The notes below the pieces were generated by a model that worked only from the letters and a program-made list of their open reading frames with translations, was not told the origin of the DNA and made no database searches. Position numbers and translations under genes: made by a program. From NCBI GenBank assembly GCA_934167665.1, contig CAKPLN010000001.1, forward strand, positions 310,001 to 374,000: 64,000 nucleotides of DNA, written 5' to 3'. Numbering within the stretch: the stretch's first letter is position 1; each line of letters opens with the position of its first letter. This document shows positions 17,289 through 27,053 of this stretch, piece after piece. This DNA is from an uncultured Bacilli bacterium. Lineage in GTDB: Bacteria > Bacillota_I > Bacilli_A > RF39 > UBA660.

Positions 17289-19112
17289 CTAATCAAGACT
17301 TCTCTTAAATAATTTTTCTAAATCATACTTCGTATATGTTATAATTGTTGGTCTACCATGAGGACAAGTAAACGGATTTTCACATTTACGTAGTTCATTT
17401 AATAACCATACCTGATCATCATAAGAAATATAGTCATTAGCTTTTATTGACATCCTACAAGCCATAGTAGCAGCCATTCTCCATACAAACTGATCAAAGT
17501 CAAAATTTTCTTTAGTCGCAATAATATCAATAACTTTATGAATACACTCCTCAGCTATATCATCCATAATCCAATTAGGATGACTTCTAATAAGAATAGT
17601 ATTAATGCCAAATTCTTCCGCTCTAAAACCATATTTTTCTAATATATCAAAATTATTCTTTACTATTAAATACTCATGTAATGGAAGTTCAATCTTAATA
17701 GGAACTAACAAATCAATCACAACCACATCACTTTTTAAAGCCTTTAAAACCTTCTCATAATTAATTCTCTCTGCAGCCGCATGTTGATCTATAATATACA
17801 TCCCATCTTCATTCTCCGCAACAATATACGTTGAATAAACTATACCACGTGGTATCATTTCTTTAATCCTATACTCTTCCTTTGCAGGAGTATTAGAATC
17901 AGAATCAGTATTAGTATTATCAATAGTTTCTTCAGAAGACTCATCATTATTTGAAACATTAGAATTATTTGAACTAGTATATATAACAGGCCCAGAAACA
18001 ACCGAAAAATCAATTGCCATCTCCTCAATATACTTTTCAGGCGTATTTTGAGCAGTCGAAACATTATTAATTTGATTTCTAACTTCTGAAATATTTGATA
18101 CGTCACGAACAGAAACGTTAGGTATTAAAACTAATTCCTGTAATTTTTTAGATATCAATTCAAAAACTAAATCTTTTAAGGCATCCATCTTTGAAAACTT
18201 AATATCCATCTTAGTAGGATGAATATTAATATCGATAAGTATAGGATCAACATCAATATTAAGAACAATAATTGGGAATTTATCCTTAGGAATATATGTA
18301 TGATAACTATCAACGATAATTTTATTCAATTCATTATTTTTAATAACTCTACCATTAACAAGTGTAGTAATAGAATTACGATTACTTTTAGTAACCTCTG
18401 GATAAGAAATATATCCACTAATATAGTAATCATCATTTTCACCACTTATTGGTACCATTTTCTTAGTTATATCAATTCCATAAATTTGATAAATAACTTT
18501 TAATAAATCACCACTACCATCAGTCATAAGTAATGTTTTATCATTATTAGTAAGACTAAACTTAATATTAGGATAAGATAAAGCCATCTTATTAACATAT
18601 TCAACAATATTAGCCAATTCTACATATAAGTTCTTTAAGTATTTTAATCTAACCGGTGTATTATAAAATAAATCTGAAACAACAATGGTAGTTCCCTTTT
18701 GTAAATCACATCTAGAAACAGTCATATCCTCGCCACCATTTAAAGTAACAAGTGTTCCAACAACTCCATTAGAAGTTTTCAATCTAACATTAGAAACAGA
18801 AGCAATAGATGGTAAAGCCTCACCTCTAAAGCCTAGAGACTCAATATAAAATAAATCATCAAGATTCTTAAGTTTTGAGGTAGCATGTCTTGAAAAGGCC
18901 ATTTTAGCATCCTCCTCATCCATACCAACCCCATTATCAGTAACCTCAATCTCTTTAACTCCTGAATCAATAAGCCTAATACTTATCTCCGTACTACCCG
19001 CATCAATTGAGTTTTCAACTAATTCCTTTACAACATTCATCGTTTTCTCAACGACTTCACCAGCTGCTATCTTATTAGCTAAAACTTCATCCATTACTTT
19101 AATCTTAGACAT
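17289..19112 (-). CDS. mutL: DNA mismatch repair protein MutL
   Basis: MutL couples mismatch recognition by MutS to strand removal. The N-terminal GHKL ATPase has IAAGEVVEKTMNVVKELVEN, DNGVGM and SLGFRGEALPSI. A variable acidic linker (about residues 340-420) joins the C-terminal dimerisation domain. That domain keeps the endonuclease motif DQHAAAERINYE and CPHGRP, so it should nick DNA as in other bacteria lacking MutH. Start is the second of two adjacent possible codons, just after GAGGTGG. It shares an operon with miaA. Confidence 0.96.
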   Translation of the reverse strand: MSKIKVMDEVLANKIAAGEVVEKTMNVVKELVENSIDAGSTEISIRLIDSGVKEIEVTDNGVGMDEEDAKMAFSRHATSKLKNLDDLFYIESLGFRGEALPSIASVSNVRLKTSNGVVGTLVTLNGGEDMTVSRCDLQKGTTIVVSDLFYNTPVRLKYLKNLYVELANIVEYVNKMALSYPNIKFSLTNNDKTLLMTDGSGDLLKVIYQIYGIDITKKMVPISGENDDYYISGYISYPEVTKSNRNSITTLVNGRVIKNNELNKIIVDSYHTYIPKDKFPIIVLNIDVDPILIDINIHPTKMDIKFSKMDALKDLVFELISKKLQELVLIPNVSVRDVSNISEVRNQINNVSTAQNTPEKYIEEMAIDFSVVSGPVIYTSSNNSNVSNNDESSEETIDNTNTDSDSNTPAKEEYRIKEMIPRGIVYSTYIVAENEDGMYIIDQHAAAERINYEKVLKALKSDVVVIDLLVPIKIELPLHEYLIVKNNFDILEKYGFRAEEFGINTILIRSHPNWIMDDIAEECIHKVIDIIATKENFDFDQFVWRMAATMACRMSIKANDYISYDDQVWLLNELRKCENPFTCPHGRPTIITYTKYDLEKLFKRSLD

Positions 19113-19187
19113 CAAACCACCTCAAATTCAACACATAAAGTATACATTTTTAAAAGTAAAATTGTCAACATTTATAACTATCTATAA

Positions 19188-20951
19188 TTAAATGCTCTTT
19201 AAATACTCAAACAAGTCTTTGGCCACCTCTAAAGACACTACTTCACTAAGTTCCTCAACTGAAGCTTCCTTTAATCTCTTAAGAGAACCAAATTTTTTCA
19301 ATAATTCTTTTTTCCTAACTTCGCCGATTCCAGGAACAACATCTAATACTGACGCTAAAGCTCCCTTAGACCTAATACTTCTATGATATGTAATAGCATA
19401 TCTATGTACTTCTTCCTGAATTCGACTTAAAAATAAGAATAAATTGCTATCACCCTTAACTTCTAATACATTACCATCTTCATCAATAATTGTATTAGTT
19501 TGATGTTTTTTATCCTTAACAAGTCCAATAATTCTAATAGAAAGGCCAAGTGAGTTAACAACTTCTTTAGCAATATTAACTTGTAAAAGTCCTCCATCCA
19601 TTACTATTAAATCAGGTTTTAATAAATTATCCATCAATACTCTATAATATCTGCGATATAAAACTTCTCTCATTGCATTAAGATCATCTTTAACATCAAC
19701 TGATATTTTAAACTTTCGATACTCATCTTTAAGCGGTAAAAAGTTATCATAAACAACCATTCCACCAACATAAAATGTTCCAAATAAGTGCGAATTATCA
19801 AATGCTTCCATCCTAGAAACATTATCACAATGAAGTATTCTTTTAAGCTCTTCAATTGCCTCTAATCTCAAAGTATCATTTTTCTTTAAAGTCTCCTCTT
19901 CTTCAATTAAAATTTCTTTAGCATTCTCTTTAGCTAAATCCAACAAATTTTTAAGTTTTCCTCGTCTTGGTATACTAACCTTAATCTTTAAATAATCACT
20001 AAGTAGCTTATCATCAATATCATCAGGCACTAATAACTCTTTAGGTAACACGCCACTAGCTTCATAAAAACGTAGTATATACTCTATTACTTGTTCCACT
20101 GCGTCAATACCACTAGTTAGAACTTGTTTATCTCTACCTACTAATAGCCCCCCTCTAATAAAAAATAATTGAATAGATAAATAATTTTTATCAACATAAT
20201 AATTAAGCAAATCAAAATTATAGTTATCATTTAAATCAATTTTTTGTCTGCGCAATGTAATTTGTATATCACTAAGCATATTTTTTAACTCTAAAGCTCT
20301 TTCATAGTTCATTGCTTCACTAGCTTTAATCATTTCCGAATTAATTTTCTTTTCAATAAAACTAGAATCTCCTTTTAAAAAAGAAACAATTTCCTTAGTC
20401 ATCTCATCAATTATAGCCTTATCAATACTTTTAGCACAATAACCTAAACATTCATGAATATGATAATACAAGCACACATCCTTACCAATATGTTCACACT
20501 TTCTAAGTGGATATAATCTATTTAACATATTAACTGTTTTCCTAGCTGCTGTTACATTAGGATATGGTCCATACAAATAATTTAAGTTTCTCTTTCTTTT
20601 AACATTTCTCACAACTCTGAGCCTAGGATACTTTTCCTTTGTAAGTTCAATATAAGGATAAGTCTTATCATCAGTAAGCATAATATTATACTTAGGATCA
20701 TACTTTTTTATTAATGTAATTTCTAATATTAAGGATTCAAGTTCAGATGATGTAACAATATATTCAAAATCATCTATATCTTCAACCAACATCTTAGTCT
20801 TACCAGTAACAGTACCTGTAAAATAACTTTTTAATCTATTTTTTAAATTTTTAGCTTTACCAACATAAATAATAACCCCATCTTTATTTTTCATTTGATA
20901 ACTACCAGGTTTAGTTGGAACTAAAGATAACTTTTCTTTAAAATCTTTCAT
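19188..20951 (-). CDS. uvrC: Excinuclease ABC subunit C
   Basis: UvrC makes both incisions in nucleotide excision repair. In the 587-residue product the GIY-YIG domain is at the N-terminus (PGSYQMKNKDGVIIYVGKAK), a UVR helix pair (YERALELKNML) near residue 215, the RNase H-like endonuclease domain in the middle (EAFDNSHLFGTFYVGGMVVY, DLIVMDGG) and a helix-hairpin-helix at the C-terminus (VPGIGEVRKKELLKKFGS). Length is normal. It lies upstream of mutL on the same strand with a 75-bp gap. Confidence 0.97.
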   Translation of the reverse strand: MKDFKEKLSLVPTKPGSYQMKNKDGVIIYVGKAKNLKNRLKSYFTGTVTGKTKMLVEDIDDFEYIVTSSELESLILEITLIKKYDPKYNIMLTDDKTYPYIELTKEKYPRLRVVRNVKRKRNLNYLYGPYPNVTAARKTVNMLNRLYPLRKCEHIGKDVCLYYHIHECLGYCAKSIDKAIIDEMTKEIVSFLKGDSSFIEKKINSEMIKASEAMNYERALELKNMLSDIQITLRRQKIDLNDNYNFDLLNYYVDKNYLSIQLFFIRGGLLVGRDKQVLTSGIDAVEQVIEYILRFYEASGVLPKELLVPDDIDDKLLSDYLKIKVSIPRRGKLKNLLDLAKENAKEILIEEEETLKKNDTLRLEAIEELKRILHCDNVSRMEAFDNSHLFGTFYVGGMVVYDNFLPLKDEYRKFKISVDVKDDLNAMREVLYRRYYRVLMDNLLKPDLIVMDGGLLQVNIAKEVVNSLGLSIRIIGLVKDKKHQTNTIIDEDGNVLEVKGDSNLFLFLSRIQEEVHRYAITYHRSIRSKGALASVLDVVPGIGEVRKKELLKKFGSLKRLKEASVEELSEVVSLEVAKDLFEYLKSI

Positions 20952-21073
20952 ATTACCACCTACATAAAATTATATCAAAAAAAAGAAAAACTATAAATTA
21001 GTTTTTCATTTAATAACTTTATAAGAATTTACTAAGTTTAACACATAGTTTAATACTCCTTTCTTCTTGACAC

Positions 21074-21400
21074 TCATTTTCCCTTTTTTGACAAATCTAG
21101 TTTCTTATTCAATTTTCCTTTTTTTATATTAATAAATAGCAAAGTGACAACCACAATTATTATAAAAATAAATACATAAAACAGTAAACTAAATTCGTGC
21201 TTTTCTTCTTGCTTTGTAGCTTGTTCAGTCATTGCTTCAAATACATCATATCTATCAAAGCAATCATATTAGGCCTTTATAGTTCTTCCTATCTCATCCT
21301 TAGCTTCTTCAGAAAATCCTAAATAAGTTTTACCACCAATTACATAAAACGGTACACCTTTTTTTATAGTAAGCGAATGCACGAGATTTTTAAAATTTAT
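21074..21400 (-). pseudogene. Broken thioredoxin/glutaredoxin-fold protein with C-terminal membrane helix
   Basis: An open frame without a start codon gives LVHSLTIKKGVPFYVIGGKT and YLGFSEEAKDEI, which resemble the cis-proline half of a thioredoxin-fold domain. It is interrupted by a TAA near 21270 and continues in frame through a linker, a membrane helix (FSLLFYVFIFIIIVVVTLLF) and a basic tail ending at 21074. The N-terminal half, including any CxxC motif, is missing. It is therefore a decayed remnant of a membrane-anchored redox protein. Confidence 0.6.
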
Positions 21401-21422
21401 TCAAAAGAAAAGCACCCCTGAA

Positions 21423-21476
21423 ATGGAATGCCCATACTGTGGTGGTACTATGTTACCTATTGATTTAAAAAATTAA
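21423..21476 (+). other. Remnant of a zinc-ribbon protein end
   Basis: A short plus-strand frame reads MECPYCGGTMLPIDLKN and stops. It carries one CPYC knuckle and is followed 28 bp later by a good terminator, but no gene-length frame precedes it. It is probably the tail of a lost gene. Confidence 0.35.
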
Positions 21477-21503
21477 AGTTTTTACCTTTAATCATTTTGT
21501 CGT

Positions 21504-21530
21504 GGATTCGATTCTATCGAGTCCTTTTTT
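21504..21530 (+). terminator. Orphan rho-independent terminator
   Basis: GGATTCGAT/ATCGAGTCC stem with a 3-nt loop and a T6 tract. No intact plus-strand gene lies upstream, so it probably belonged to a deleted gene. Confidence 0.6.
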
Positions 21531-21615
21531 GTTTAATAATAGCTTAAACGCACTTTTCTTATATATAAAAAAGAAGTAAAATATACCCCCAATATTTTAC
21601 ACTTTTTCTACAAAT

Positions 21616-22341
21616 TTATTGAGCATTAATTTTTGTAATTTTAAAACTTTTAGCTATATAATTATCACTAACTTTTTCAAATATAAATTCAAATGTACCG
21701 TCAACATAAAAGTCCTTATCATTTGCATCATAATATTTTTTTACATTACCAACTATAACATTATCATTAATTTTCAATTGAGAGAACTCAGCACTAGAAT
21801 TGGAAATATCTCCAGCCCCAACCAAAACAAGGCAATCGGTAGTATCTCCTGAAAAATCACAACCACTAGCTCCCTCTAAAGAGGTATCATATTTTCCATC
21901 AGCGTTCTTAACCATATTTGGAAATACCATAGCAGTATCCTCATAATTATACGCTGGCACATCATTGAATATTTTCTTTGCAGTTTTAATAAAGTCAGTA
22001 TACTTTATATATATAACATCGCAATTATTTGGATTTTCATAAACTAAAATATATTTTTCAATATTCTTATTAGCATAAAAATATGTACTAAGCCCCTTTC
22101 CAAATGAAAGAGCAATTAAATTTTGATCAATTTCTGTTGACCAGTCAAAATAACTAGCGATAAAATCATCCATACTCAATTTTTCCAAAATATCCTTAGC
22201 CACTTCTTCATTATCTACCTCTGGCGTATCATTATTTGAATTACCACTACTATTACTATTAACTAATAGTAAACCTAAAACAGTTGATATAATACCAATA
22301 CATAAAAGTATGGCAAATAGTATTTTTGATTTATTATTCAT
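21616..22341 (-). CDS. Hypothetical membrane-anchored extracytoplasmic protein (241 aa)
   Basis: One N-terminal membrane helix (residues 8-26) is followed by a Ser/Asn-rich linker and a folded domain containing four cysteines arranged as NNCDV, SGCDF and TDCLV plus a conserved-looking LVLVGAGDIS. It has an AGAGGAG site. It lies downstream of the giant pilin-like gene on the same strand with a gap of 116 bp and may be its partner, for example a pilus-assembly or surface accessory protein. That link rests on position only. Confidence 0.6.
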   Translation of the reverse strand: MNNKSKILFAILLCIGIISTVLGLLLVNSNSSGNSNNDTPEVDNEEVAKDILEKLSMDDFIASYFDWSTEIDQNLIALSFGKGLSTYFYANKNIEKYILVYENPNNCDVIYIKYTDFIKTAKKIFNDVPAYNYEDTAMVFPNMVKNADGKYDTSLEGASGCDFSGDTTDCLVLVGAGDISNSSAEFSQLKINDNVIVGNVKKYYDANDKDFYVDGTFEFIFEKVSDNYIAKSFKITKINAQ

Positions 22342-22457
22342 TATATTCTCCTCTAACTACTACAACAATGTAGCTTTTTACCATCTATAAATAGTTCCCC
22401 ATAAAATACTTAGTTAATCAAAATAATAGTAATTATATATCACACTACTTTTTAAAA

Positions 22458-24065
22458 CTAATTTATATTATTCGTACATGACGGAGAACCGGATTTACTA
22501 ATAACTGTAGTCGTAGTCGTTTTACAATTACCACAACAACCATGGCTATTGCTATTTGAACATTTGCAGTTACAACTATAACTATTATGGTTCGTCTTCG
22601 TTGTAGTCTTATAAACTTGTGAACAAGTTAAACTAAATCCATATTGATCAGTACAAGTAACTGTATGTGTTGTGTTGCCTACTTTTAGTGTCCACCTGTC
22701 AATTTCTTCTCCTGTAAGTGCATCAGTACAAACAGCTGTTGATGTAGAACCACTCAAACTAAAGGTAACTTTTGGTGGTTCTAAAAATACTTTGAAATTT
22801 CCAGTATTACAAGTATTGGTATTTCCAGCTTCATCTTTTACAAAGCCATACCACGTTATACCATTAGTTGCACCTTGGGTTTCAGTTGTAACATCATTAT
22901 AAGTAACTGTTTCATTATTTGCCATTCCATATCCTGTCAAACTAGATCTTGAACTAATTCCTGGATCACTTATATTTAAATTTAATGATACTACAGATGT
23001 ATATAACGCGTTATCTCCACCGCTTCCTGTCAAAGTAATTGAACATGTTGGAGCAGTCTTATCTATTTTTATCATACTTTGTGAAATCTCAGAACAGTTG
23101 CCAGCATAATCACAGGCCCTAACCTCAACGTACTCACTACGTTCTTTTGAAAAAGATGTAGTAGTGAATATAGAATCATCTCCAGGTTTCTTAGAAGAAT
23201 TTACCCACTGTGTCCAATTCCTTTCCGTTTCATCACTTGAATCTGGATATCTATATTCAAAATACGCAATACCAGACACATCATCAACAGATTTTATTTC
23301 TATTGAATAACTTTTATTAGTCCAAGAATCTTCGTAAGGATTATTAATAACAGGTTTACTTGGGGCACTCCTATCAAGCTTAACACCTACTGGGCACATA
23401 GTCTTATTTCCAAATATATCAGAAATTTCAATTGTATCAGTATAAGACTCTTCCGTAAACACTTTAGTATAACTATCTTGAGCACATCTACCACTATTAT
23501 CAGATTGAACACAATTAATAGTAATTTCAGTAAATTCTCCTGTAGACCATGAATCATTATTTGAAGTTGTATATTCCCCACAGCTTGGGCCCTCAGTATC
23601 ATCAATTACATCTTCACAAGGTGAAACACTGCCATCATCCTTATAGACTGCACAATTTTCATAATCAACACACTTAATTTGAATTTTATATTTATAAGTC
23701 GCCAAAGTCGCCATAGATTGTTCACTTTCCATACAACCGTAAGCTTTATATTCGCACTCTTTACTATTATCAGTTGGATCTGTTAAAGTTTCAATATACT
23801 TATAATTCTTTAGTAATAACTTGTTGCCACTTTCAATATCTGAATAGCCATTATCACATTTATTTAAAAACTTATTCTCATCAAGCACATAGTTTCTAGC
23901 TCCGTCATAAATACTTTTTTCCATTGTTTCATATGCTTGTTTTCTACTTCTAGTAATATAACGAACAACATTTGGGATAGCAACAGCTGTCAAAATACCT
24001 AGAATAACTATAACCGCTAAAATCTCAATTACGGTAAATCCCTTATTCTTTCGTTTAAAAAACAC
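22458..24065 (-). CDS. Very large type IV pilin-like protein with Ig-like repeats and Cys-rich tail
   Basis: The N-terminus is a class III prepilin signal: basic leader, then G|FTVIEIL with the conserved Glu at position 5 and a long hydrophobic helix (residues 9-33). At 535 residues it is several times longer than ordinary pilins. The rest contains at least three Ig- or bacterial adhesin-like segments with the recurring pattern VEVRACDYAGNCSE and FVKDEAGNTNTC, rich in cysteines. It ends in a Ser/Cys-rich tail SCNCKCSNSNSHGCCGNC. Translation starts at GTG after GAGGTGA. No pilus ATPase, PilC or peptidase gene is visible nearby. Confidence 0.8.
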   Translation of the reverse strand: MFFKRKNKGFTVIEILAVIVILGILTAVAIPNVVRYITRSRKQAYETMEKSIYDGARNYVLDENKFLNKCDNGYSDIESGNKLLLKNYKYIETLTDPTDNSKECEYKAYGCMESEQSMATLATYKYKIQIKCVDYENCAVYKDDGSVSPCEDVIDDTEGPSCGEYTTSNNDSWSTGEFTEITINCVQSDNSGRCAQDSYTKVFTEESYTDTIEISDIFGNKTMCPVGVKLDRSAPSKPVINNPYEDSWTNKSYSIEIKSVDDVSGIAYFEYRYPDSSDETERNWTQWVNSSKKPGDDSIFTTTSFSKERSEYVEVRACDYAGNCSEISQSMIKIDKTAPTCSITLTGSGGDNALYTSVVSLNLNISDPGISSRSSLTGYGMANNETVTYNDVTTETQGATNGITWYGFVKDEAGNTNTCNTGNFKVFLEPPKVTFSLSGSTSTAVCTDALTGEEIDRWTLKVGNTTHTVTCTDQYGFSLTCSQVYKTTTKTNHNSYSCNCKCSNSNSHGCCGNCKTTTTTVISKSGSPSCTNNIN

Positions 24066-24184
24066 AAAATATCACCTCTTATATTTTAACTATACAGTAT
24101 CAAAGAAAAAATTAAAATAAACATTTCCATTTTAAACAACTTTACAGTAAATAAAACACAAAATTTAATTAAAAAGCAATGAAA

Positions 24185-24394
24185 TTACTGATACTTTTCC
24201 ATTGCCTTCATCATTTGATTAATTTGTTTTTGATTAGGTTTTCTTCCCATTTGCATCATTAGAGCTTTAATCATTTCTTCATTAATTGGTGGATTTTTCT
24301 TTAAATACTTTTGCATAAAGTATCTAGCTGCAAAAAAACCAATAACCAAGCCAATAATTAAGCCAATAACTATCATTAATATATCATGTAGCAT
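24185..24394 (-). CDS. yneF: UPF0154 (YneF) family membrane protein
   Basis: This 69-residue protein has one long glycine-rich membrane helix (residues 6-24, GLIIGLVIGFFAARYF) and the family motif NPPINEEMIKALMMQMGRKP, followed by QKQINQMMKAM. Its role is unknown. The order tkt-sirA-yneF matches B. subtilis exactly. A GAGGAGA site precedes the ATG. Confidence 0.9.
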   Translation of the reverse strand: MLHDILMIVIGLIIGLVIGFFAARYFMQKYLKKNPPINEEMIKALMMQMGRKPNQKQINQMMKAMEKYQ

Positions 24395-24437
24395 TATTTC
24401 ATCTCCTCTAAACAGTATTTTACTAAATTAATTTGTT

Positions 24438-24899
24438 TTAGACAAGCACTTTATTATAAGGAATATATATACTCTTTTGTTCCAAGTTACAATGACTTAA
24501 AAAGAAAAAGTCAAAGTTCTTAAAATCACACACAAAATAATTATTAGAATAATCCCTCAAAATATCAAAAAATGATGATTTATTATATTCTATTTCTAGC
24601 TTCATATAACTATTCTTAACAACTAATCTACTAACCTCATCTCTATATAAATTATTAATATAATGAATATTACTTCGTTTAGAATAAGGAATATCTTGAT
24701 GACATCGTAAAAATATCTTCCTATCAATTAATGATTTATCAATAGAATTAGTAATCTGTCTAAACAAATTATAGCCAAAATTAACTTCTTCTTTTTCTAA
24801 AAAATATATATTCCTTAAAATATTAAATAATACTCTAGTATTATCCAAATATAAATTAACAAACTCATCTTTTACTTCAAAAATAAAATAGACTTTCAT
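24438..24899 (-). CDS. sirA: Sporulation inhibitor of replication SirA
   Basis: The 153-residue product fits SirA (YneE) in length, position and pattern: a short first strand (YFIFEVKDEFVNLYL), a central YINNLYRDEVSRL helix, and a C-terminal FFDILRDYSNNYFVCDF strand-helix unit close to the end. SirA binds DnaA during sporulation and blocks new rounds of replication. The tkt-sirA-yneF order is that of Bacillus. Sequence identity looks modest, so the call rests on pattern plus synteny. Confidence 0.75.
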   Translation of the reverse strand: MKVYFIFEVKDEFVNLYLDNTRVLFNILRNIYFLEKEEVNFGYNLFRQITNSIDKSLIDRKIFLRCHQDIPYSKRSNIHYINNLYRDEVSRLVVKNSYMKLEIEYNKSSFFDILRDYSNNYFVCDFKNFDFFFLSHCNLEQKSIYIPYNKVLV

Positions 24900-24950
24900 A
24901 TTATCACCATTAAAATAATAGCAAACATAAAAGTCTATTTTAGTCGAATT

Positions 24951-26939
24951 CTATTTTAAAAGTTCTTCAACTTTTATTTCTAAACTATCTATATCAAAAC
25001 CATACTTTTTATATACATCATTCATTTTACCAGATGATCCAAACTTATCTAAAGAAATGATGTATTTATCGTTGAAAATTAAACAGTTCCAAGAAAATGA
25101 AGAACCTGCCTCTATAACTATTTTTCTAATTTCAACTGGTAATACTTCATCAATATATTCATCATCTTGTCGTAAGAATCTATTTAAGTTTGGCATTGAC
25201 ACTACTCTAATACCGATTCCTTTAGTTCTAAGTCTTTTAGCAACTTCTATAGCTAAGTGTACCTCTTCTCCTGTTGAAATAATAATACCATCAGCTTTTC
25301 TTTCGCAGTCAAAGACAACATATCCACCCTTTTCAACATCTTTAGCTCTTGTAGTTTCCAATATAGGAAGTTTATTTTTAGAAAGAGAAATTACAGAAGG
25401 GCCACTACTCTTAGCCATAGTAGCTAAATAAGATCCAATAACTTCATTAGCATCAGCTGGTCTAAAAACATCCAAATTAGGTACTGTTCTAAGTCCAATT
25501 AATTGTTCAACAGGTTGATGTGTTGCTCCATCTTCGCCAACACTTATTGAATCATGAGTGAAAATATAAGTAACAGGTAAATTCATCATAGCACTCATTC
25601 TTATTGCTGGACGCATATAGTCACTAAAACTTAAAAAAGTTGAACCATATACTCTAAAGCCACATAACGCCATACCATTAAGAACTCCTCCCATAGCATG
25701 TTCCCTAACTCCAAAATAAATATTTTTACCTAAATAATTACTACTACTAAAATTGCCCCCATCATTAATATAAGTTTTATTAGAAGCAAACAAATCAGCA
25801 CTACCACCAATAATATTAGGATTATTCAAAGCTAAAGCATTAAGTATTTTAGAAGATGTATCCCTTGGAGCTTCAGCCCTATCAAGTGGCGGATCATAAA
25901 TAAGATCAGTTGCTGAAATGCTCTTATCATTTCCCATAAAATATTCAAGTTCCTTGATTTCCTTTTCACTTAATTTATTAACATTTTCCAAAAATTTATC
26001 ACTTAAATTAGAGCAACGCTTTTCAATTAAATATCTAAAATCATCACAAGCATTTTGTGAAATAGTAAATGGAATATCTCTAACTCCAAATTTCTCTTTT
26101 ATTTTAGATATATCTTCCTTAGTTAAAGGACTTCCATGGCAAAGATTACTACCCTCTAAAACAGAATGTTTACCAATAACCGTTTTAACTTGAATTAACG
26201 TTGGTCTATCAGTACTCTTTTTAGCTTCTTCTATAGCCTTAGAAATGGCTTCATAATTTTCTCCATCATCAACAGTAATGACATTAAAACCAGCTGCCAT
26301 AAAGCGCATTGCTATATTCTCATTAAAAGTAAGAGACGTATCCCCATCCAAACTAATATTATTAGAATCATACAGTATTATCAGCTTATTTAATTTCAAT
26401 GTTCCAGCCAAGGAAATAGCCTCATAGCTAATTCCTTCCATCAAATCACCATCACCACATAATACATACGTATTATAGTCAATAACAGTATTTTGTTCTG
26501 TATTATATCTACTTCTAAGATTAGCCTCAGCCATAGCCATACCAACCCCCATAGCAATTCCTTGCCCTAATGGCCCAGTAGTAGCATCAACTCCTGGCGT
26601 AATTCCATATTCTGGATGTCCAGGTGTTTTAGAATCAATCTGTCTAAAATTTTTCAAATCATCAAGACTAATGTCGAAGCCTGCAAAATGTAAAACTGAA
26701 TAAAGTAAAGCTGAGCCGTGACCAGCGGACATTACAAACCTATCCCTATTAAAATAATTAGGATTTCTAGGATCAACTCGCATATGATGAGCATATAAAG
26801 TATACAATATTGGTGCCGCTCCTAAAACAATTCCAGGATGCCCACTATGGGCTTCATTAATCATATCAATACCTAAGCAACGAATTTGATCAATAATTTT
26901 ACCTTGATTAATCTCGCTCTCTTCTCTTTCGATATCCAA
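24951..26939 (-). CDS. tkt: Transketolase
   Basis: Transketolase moves two-carbon units between sugar phosphates in the pentose phosphate pathway, using thiamine diphosphate. The 662-residue product has AHSGHPGIVLGAAPI near residue 32, the thiamine-binding GDGDLMEG near 161, HGSPL, and the pyrimidine-binding REHAMGGVLNG around 415, with D(S)VGEDGATHQPVEQL nearby. Length is standard. The start codon is TTG after AAGAGGCGA. It heads the tkt-sirA-yneF group. Confidence 0.96.
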   Translation of the reverse strand: MDIEREESEINQGKIIDQIRCLGIDMINEAHSGHPGIVLGAAPILYTLYAHHMRVDPRNPNYFNRDRFVMSAGHGSALLYSVLHFAGFDISLDDLKNFRQIDSKTPGHPEYGITPGVDATTGPLGQGIAMGVGMAMAEANLRSRYNTEQNTVIDYNTYVLCGDGDLMEGISYEAISLAGTLKLNKLIILYDSNNISLDGDTSLTFNENIAMRFMAAGFNVITVDDGENYEAISKAIEEAKKSTDRPTLIQVKTVIGKHSVLEGSNLCHGSPLTKEDISKIKEKFGVRDIPFTISQNACDDFRYLIEKRCSNLSDKFLENVNKLSEKEIKELEYFMGNDKSISATDLIYDPPLDRAEAPRDTSSKILNALALNNPNIIGGSADLFASNKTYINDGGNFSSSNYLGKNIYFGVREHAMGGVLNGMALCGFRVYGSTFLSFSDYMRPAIRMSAMMNLPVTYIFTHDSISVGEDGATHQPVEQLIGLRTVPNLDVFRPADANEVIGSYLATMAKSSGPSVISLSKNKLPILETTRAKDVEKGGYVVFDCERKADGIIISTGEEVHLAIEVAKRLRTKGIGIRVVSMPNLNRFLRQDDEYIDEVLPVEIRKIVIEAGSSFSWNCLIFNDKYIISLDKFGSSGKMNDVYKKYGFDIDSLEIKVEELLK

Positions 26940-27022
26940 AATAATCGCCTCTTTTCACTATGTCCATTATATCACACTATAAAGAAATGGCAAATTAAGA
27001 ATTTATGCATAAAGAAAAAAAA

Positions 27023-27046
27023 CCTGTTTTCTTAACCGAAAACAGG
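27023..27046 (-). terminator. Terminator of the 349-residue gene
   Basis: CCTGTTTTC/GAAAACAGG 9-bp stem with a T8 tract on the minus strand, 8 bp past the stop codon. Confidence 0.8.
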
Positions 27047-27053
27047 CTTCAAA

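Noticed and set aside
17855..18106. 83-codon frame inside mutL
   Set aside because: It is an out-of-frame reading of the repetitive linker of mutL, rich in Ile and Leu from repeated AT-rich codons.
21490..21530. 3' end of a tRNA (GGATTCGATTC-like sequence)
   Set aside because: It recalls a T-loop, but the stem is 9 bp with a 3-nt loop and a T6 tract, which fits a terminator; no other tRNA arm is present.
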